Below are positions 60,774-64,000 of a DNA stretch of 64,000 nucleotides, one piece after another. Location: assembly GCF_025836995.1 (NCBI RefSeq), contig NZ_CP107546.1, forward strand, positions 2,170,001 to 2,234,000, written 5' to 3'. Source of the stretch: Microbacterium sp. M28. GTDB lineage: Bacteria > Actinomycetota > Actinomycetes > Actinomycetales > Microbacteriaceae. A program made the position numbers and the translations under genes. Numbering within the stretch: position 1 is the stretch's first letter; the number at the start of each line of letters is the position of its first letter. The notes under the pieces are model-generated. The model made no database searches, was not told the origin of the DNA, and worked only from the letters and a program-made list of their open reading frames with translations.

Positions 60774-61685
60774 TCAGCCGGCTGCTGCGATGTCCTCCTG
60801 GACGGTCTTCAGCGACTCGACGAGGTCGGCCGCGGGGATCTGCAGCGCCACGGCGGTGTTGCCGGACGACTCCTGCAGGCCCGCCTGCACGGCCTCATCC
60901 GTCTGGAAGATCTCGACGAGCTTGAGGTACGTCTCGTTGTCGGCCTCATCCGCGCGGGAAGCGAAGATGTTCACGTAGGGCAGCGCGTTGGGGTCCTCGG
61001 GGTCGTCCTGTGCGATGGCGTCCTCGAAGCTGAGACCCGCGTCCTCGACGAAGTCGTTGTTGATGATCGCAGCGTCGACGTCCGGCAGCGACGTCGGGAT
61101 CAGCGCGGCCTCGAGCGCGGTGACGGTGACCTTGGACTTCGCCTCGTCGATGTCGGAAAGGTCGGAGAGGGTCGTGCCGCCGCTCTTGAGCTCGATGAGC
61201 CCGGCGGACTGCAGCACGAGCAGTGCGCGTGCCTGGTTGGACGCGTCGTCCGGGACGGCGACCGTGCCGCCGTCGGGCACGTCCTTCACGTCGTCGTACT
61301 TGCTGGAGTACAGACCGAGCGGGTAGATCGCGGTCGAGCCGACGGGCGTCAGGTCCTCGCCCGAGGCCTCGTTGTACTGCGCGAGGTAGATGATGTGCTG
61401 GAACTGGTTGAGGTCCAGCTCGCCCTCGGTGAGCGCGGGGTTCGGCTGCTCGTAGGAGCCGAAGTTCACCAGTTCGACGGTGATGCCCTCCTCCGCAGCC
61501 GCCTCGACGAACGGGGCCCACTGCGCGTCACCGTCGTTGACGACGCCGATCTTCACGGTCTCGGTGGAGCCGCCGTCGGAGTCACCTCCTGCGGTGTCGT
61601 CGGATGCGGTGGCGCAGCCGGCGAGCGCGACGAAGAGCGGGACCGCGGCGAGCGCGGCGATGACGGACGTGGTGCGTCGTGACAT
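60774..61685 (-). CDS. metQ: Methionine-binding lipoprotein
   Basis: 303 residues, NlpA/MetQ family. Signal peptide with lipobox ALAGC, lipidated at Cys24, and a Gly/Ser/Asp linker to about residue 42. The binding core has KIGVVNDGDAQW, NFGSYEQPNPALTEGELDLNQFQH (family signature), YSSKYDDVKDVPDGG and the conserved DAAIINNDF. An AGGAGG site is 6 nt before the ATG. It delivers methionine to MetNI. No SAM riboswitch or known leader is recognisable upstream. Confidence 0.93.
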   Translation of the reverse strand: MSRRTTSVIAALAAVPLFVALAGCATASDDTAGGDSDGGSTETVKIGVVNDGDAQWAPFVEAAAEEGITVELVNFGSYEQPNPALTEGELDLNQFQHIIYLAQYNEASGEDLTPVGSTAIYPLGLYSSKYDDVKDVPDGGTVAVPDDASNQARALLVLQSAGLIELKSGGTTLSDLSDIDEAKSKVTVTALEAALIPTSLPDVDAAIINNDFVEDAGLSFEDAIAQDDPEDPNALPYVNIFASRADEADNETYLKLVEIFQTDEAVQAGLQESSGNTAVALQIPAADLVESLKTVQEDIAAAG

Positions 61686-61879
61686 GTTTTCCTCCTGGTG
61701 GGACTCGAATACGTTAGGCACCCGGTCGCGCGATCGCGGAATCCGGATGTCACAGAGCGTCACGGGGTCCGCCCATCGCCCCACGAGGACGAGAAGAGGG
61801 TGCTTGCACCGCGCGTTGTGCTGCACTGAGTATGGACAGAGGCATCGCGCCGTCGGTGCGAGCCCGGGAAGGGATCACC

Positions 61880-63382
61880 ATGGCCGACAAGCCGAACATT
61901 CTCATCATCTGGGGCGATGACATCGGCATCTCCAACCTCAGCACCTACACGGACGGCCTGATGGGCTACCGGACGCCGAACATCGATCGCATCGCGGACG
62001 AGGGCGTCAAGTTCACCGACTACTACGGCGAACAGAGCTGCACGGCCGGTCGTGCCGCGTTCATCACCGGGCAGAACCCGTACCGCACCGGCCTCACCAA
62101 GGTCGGCATGCCGGGCGCGAAGCTCGGCCTGCAGCCGGAGGACCCGACCATCGCCGACGCACTCAAGCACCACGGCTACGCCACCGGGCAGTTCGGCAAG
62201 AACCACCTCGGCGACCGAGACGAGCACCTGCCGACCGCGCACGGGTTCGACGAGTTCTTCGGCAACCTCTACCACCTCAACGCCGAGGAGGAGCCGGAGC
62301 ATCCCGACTACCCCACGGACGAGGAGTTCCCCGGCTTCAGCGAGCGGTTCCGGCCCCGCGGCGTCATCCACTCCTGGGCGAACGAGGACGGCACCCAGCG
62401 GATCGAGGACACCGGCCCGCTGACGAAGAAGCGCATGGAGACCGTGGACGAGGAGTTCCGCGACGCCGCAGCGGACTTCATCCGCGCCAAGGCGGACGAG
62501 GACACCCCGTTCTTCGTCTGGTTCAACTCCACGCACATGCACTTCCGCACGCACACGAAGGAGGAGAGCAAGGGTCGCGCCGGACGCTGGCAGTCCGAGT
62601 ACCACGACACCATGCTCGACCACGATGACGTCGTCGGCAGCCTGCTCGATCTGCTCGACGAGCTCGGTCTGGCCGAGAACACGATCGTCATGTACTCCAC
62701 CGACAACGGCCCGCACATGAACAGCTGGCCGGATGCCGGGATGACCCCGTTCCGCAACGAGAAGAACTCCAACTGGGAGGGCGCGTACCGCGTCCCCGCG
62801 ATGGTGCGGTGGCCTGGACGAATTCCGGCGGGGACCACCCTGAACGGCATCGTCAGCCACAACGACTGGTTCGTGACGCTGCTCGCGGCCGTCGGCGACG
62901 GCGACATCGCCGCCCGGCTGAAGGACGGCACCGAGCTGCACGGCACCGAGTTCAAGGTGCACCTGGACGGTCACAACCAACTGGACTACATCACGGGCGG
63001 GGCCGAGCACAGCCCGCGGCGCCACTTCTTCTACGTCTCGGACGACGGCGACCTCACGGCGCTGCGATTCGAGAACTGGAAGCTGGTGTTCCTCGAGCAG
63101 CGCGCGGTCGGCACACTGCAGGTGTGGCAGGAGCCGTACATCGAGCTGCGGTTCCCGAAGCTGTTCAACCTGCGCACTGACCCGTTCGAGCGCGCCGACA
63201 TCACGTCGAACACGTACTGGGACTGGGTGCTCGAGCACATCTTCCTGATGATCCCCGCGCAGGCGTACGTGGGCAGGATGCTGCAGAGCCTGGTGGAGTT
63301 CCCGCAGCGACAGGAATCCGCATCGTTCACGATCAATCAGGTCATGAAGAAGCTCGAGAACGCCACGACCGGCGCGTCCTGA
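61880..63382 (+). CDS. Type I sulfatase (arylsulfatase-like), cytoplasmic
   Basis: 500 residues, alkaline phosphatase superfamily. The metal-binding start is NILIIWGDDIGISN; the formylglycine site reads EQSCTAGRAAFITGQ, i.e. C-T-A-G-R instead of the strict C-x-P-x-R; TGQFGKNHLGD is the second family signature, and VMYSTDNGPHMN holds the Asp-Asn metal ligands. There is no signal peptide, so it should act in the cytosol. It hydrolyses sulfate esters after Cys-to-formylglycine conversion, for which an FGE gene is needed elsewhere. AAGGGA precedes the ATG at 61880. Divergent from metQ. Confidence 0.88.
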   Translation: MADKPNILIIWGDDIGISNLSTYTDGLMGYRTPNIDRIADEGVKFTDYYGEQSCTAGRAAFITGQNPYRTGLTKVGMPGAKLGLQPEDPTIADALKHHGYATGQFGKNHLGDRDEHLPTAHGFDEFFGNLYHLNAEEEPEHPDYPTDEEFPGFSERFRPRGVIHSWANEDGTQRIEDTGPLTKKRMETVDEEFRDAAADFIRAKADEDTPFFVWFNSTHMHFRTHTKEESKGRAGRWQSEYHDTMLDHDDVVGSLLDLLDELGLAENTIVMYSTDNGPHMNSWPDAGMTPFRNEKNSNWEGAYRVPAMVRWPGRIPAGTTLNGIVSHNDWFVTLLAAVGDGDIAARLKDGTELHGTEFKVHLDGHNQLDYITGGAEHSPRRHFFYVSDDGDLTALRFENWKLVFLEQRAVGTLQVWQEPYIELRFPKLFNLRTDPFERADITSNTYWDWVLEHIFLMIPAQAYVGRMLQSLVEFPQRQESASFTINQVMKKLENATTGAS

Positions 63383-63394
63383 GCCGATGACGAC

Positions 63395-63430
63395 GAAGGC
63401 GGGGTCCGGATTCTGCCGGGCCCCGCCTTC
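63395..63430. terminator. Bidirectional terminator between sulfatase and ABC-F genes
   Basis: A 15-bp stem (GAAGGCGGGG then TCCGG, one G-U pair) with a 6-nt loop between convergent genes. Confidence 0.8.
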
Positions 63431-63436
63431 CGCGTG

Positions 63437-64000
63437 TCAACCGATCTGCTCGGTGAGTTCGAACCAGCGCAGCTCGAGTTCTTCGATCTCGTCCTGCTGC
63501 GCCTGGATCGCCTTCATCTTCTCACCGAGTCCCGCATAGTCCGCCTGGTCGTGCTCGGCGAGGGCGTGCTTGGCCCGGTCGACCTGATCCGTCAGCTTCT
63601 GGATGCGGCGCTCGAGAGCCGAGACCTCCTTCTGCGCGGTGCGCAGCGCTGCGCCGTCCAGCCCCTTCGGCGCTGATGACGCCCCCTGGGGCTTCTGCGG
63701 CTCGGCATCCTGCAGCGCCCGCAGCCGCAAGTACTCGTCGACTCCCCCCGGCAGATGCCGTAGATAGCCGCCGAGGACCGCGTACTGCTGGTCCGTGACC
63801 CGCTCCAGGAAGTACCGGTCGTGGCTCACGACCAGCAGGGTCCCAGGCCACGAGTCCAGCAGGTCCTCGATGGCCGCGAGCATGTCGGTGTCCATGTCGT
63901 TGGTCGGCTCGTCCAGGATCAGCACGTTCGGCTGGTCGAGCAGGACGAGCAGCAGTTGCAGACGGCGCTGCTGACCGCCGGAGAGGTCCTTGACCGGCGT
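63437..64000 (-). CDS. ABC-F family ATPase (Uup/EttA-like), 5' part missing
   Basis: Only the last 187 codons lie in the window; the frame enters from the right edge with KDLSGGQQRRLQLLLVLLDQ (signature of the second NBD). Walker B is VLILDEPTNDMD and the switch His is in LVVSHDRYFLERV. The C-terminal third (from about GLDGAALRT) is a charged coiled coil (KEVSALERRIQKLTDQVDRA), as in Uup-type proteins. ABC-F proteins bind ribosomes or DNA and are not transporters. Confidence 0.9.
   Translation of the reverse strand, partial: TPVKDLSGGQQRRLQLLLVLLDQPNVLILDEPTNDMDTDMLAAIEDLLDSWPGTLLVVSHDRYFLERVTDQQYAVLGGYLRHLPGGVDEYLRLRALQDAEPQKPQGASSAPKGLDGAALRTAQKEVSALERRIQKLTDQVDRAKHALAEHDQADYAGLGEKMKAIQAQQDEIEELELRWFELTEQIG

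Noticed and set aside
61686..61879. Possible SAM riboswitch upstream of metQ
   Set aside because: The gap contains no recognisable SAM-I or SAM-IV core and the metQ gene has a plain AGGAGG site. I see only a short divergent promoter region.
1..64000. CRISPR arrays, prophage, insertion sequences, rRNA operon, replication origin
   Set aside because: No regularly spaced repeats, transposase, integrase, phage structural genes, rRNA-like sequence or DnaA-box cluster was seen when reading both strands.

Overview
The window looks like chromosomal DNA of a high-G+C actinomycete, most likely a Microbacteriaceae/Microbacterium-type organism. The signs are a very G+C-rich sequence (about 70 % by eye), strong third-position G/C bias, many GTG starts, frequent ATGA/GTGA gene overlaps, lipoprotein genes with LAGC lipoboxes, and many genes with a TANNNT hexamer exactly 6-7 nt before the start codon (leaderless transcription). 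Two blocks match the Mycobacterium tuberculosis gene order as I remember it. One is maf - acc alpha subunit - lpdA - purine nucleoside phosphorylase - pmmB ... add/deoA/cdd - sdhCDAB - BrkB - trpS. The other is pth - rplY ... prs - glmU. Accessory modules are inserted between these core genes.

Layout. 1-3.7 kb: NarL-type two-component system and a TrmA/RumA-type RNA methyltransferase. 3.8-10.3 kb: Maf, biotin-dependent carboxylase alpha subunit, LpdA-type quinone reductase, purine nucleoside phosphorylase, phosphohexomutase. 10.4-19.7 kb: a frameshifted TauE/SafE permease, then a complete mannitol PTS module (PRD regulator, orphan EIIB, two HPr genes, EI, EIICB, EIIA, mannitol-1-phosphate dehydrogenase) and an alpha/beta hydrolase. 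19.7-28.8 kb: a minus-strand nucleoside uptake and salvage operon (BMP-type binding lipoprotein, double ATPase, two permeases, cytidine deaminase, thymidine phosphorylase, adenosine deaminase, PfkB kinase). 28.9-37.5 kb: mannose-1-phosphate guanylyltransferase, succinate dehydrogenase, BrkB-like protein, exonuclease III, a small membrane protein and TrpRS. 37.5-38.6 kb: a solo DUF559-type nuclease gene bracketed by two 60-bp palindrome-ended elements. 38.6-40.6 kb: a proline-rich membrane protein, Pth and ribosomal protein L25.

40.8-52.3 kb is an accessory segment lying between rplY and prs. It carries 6-phosphogluconate dehydrogenase, an FAD oxidoreductase, a galactonate/gluconate module (eda, dgoD, gntK, GntR regulator), an OmpR-type two-component system, and a three-gene flavin electron-transfer module (FMN-binding lipoprotein, ApbE flavinyltransferase, RnfD/FNR fusion). 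52.4-54.9 kb: prs, glmU and a tRNA-Gln(UUG) whose 3' end lies one nucleotide before the glmU ATG. 55-59 kb: GNAT, MarR, quinone-oxidoreductase-like, GlxA/AraC and RluA-type genes. 59-61.7 kb: methionine ABC transporter (metQ-metN-metI). 61.9-64 kb: a sulfatase and the 3' end of an ABC-F ATPase gene.

Functionally, the mannitol, gluconate and nucleoside modules feed carbon into glycolysis and the pentose phosphate pathway. Each has local regulators, and both ABC operons place a hairpin directly after the binding-protein gene. No intergenic gap exceeds 300 bp. I found no CRISPR array, rRNA, prophage or insertion sequence. The least explained features are the DUF559 gene with its flanking 60-bp elements, the tRNA-glmU junction, and the flavin electron-export module.
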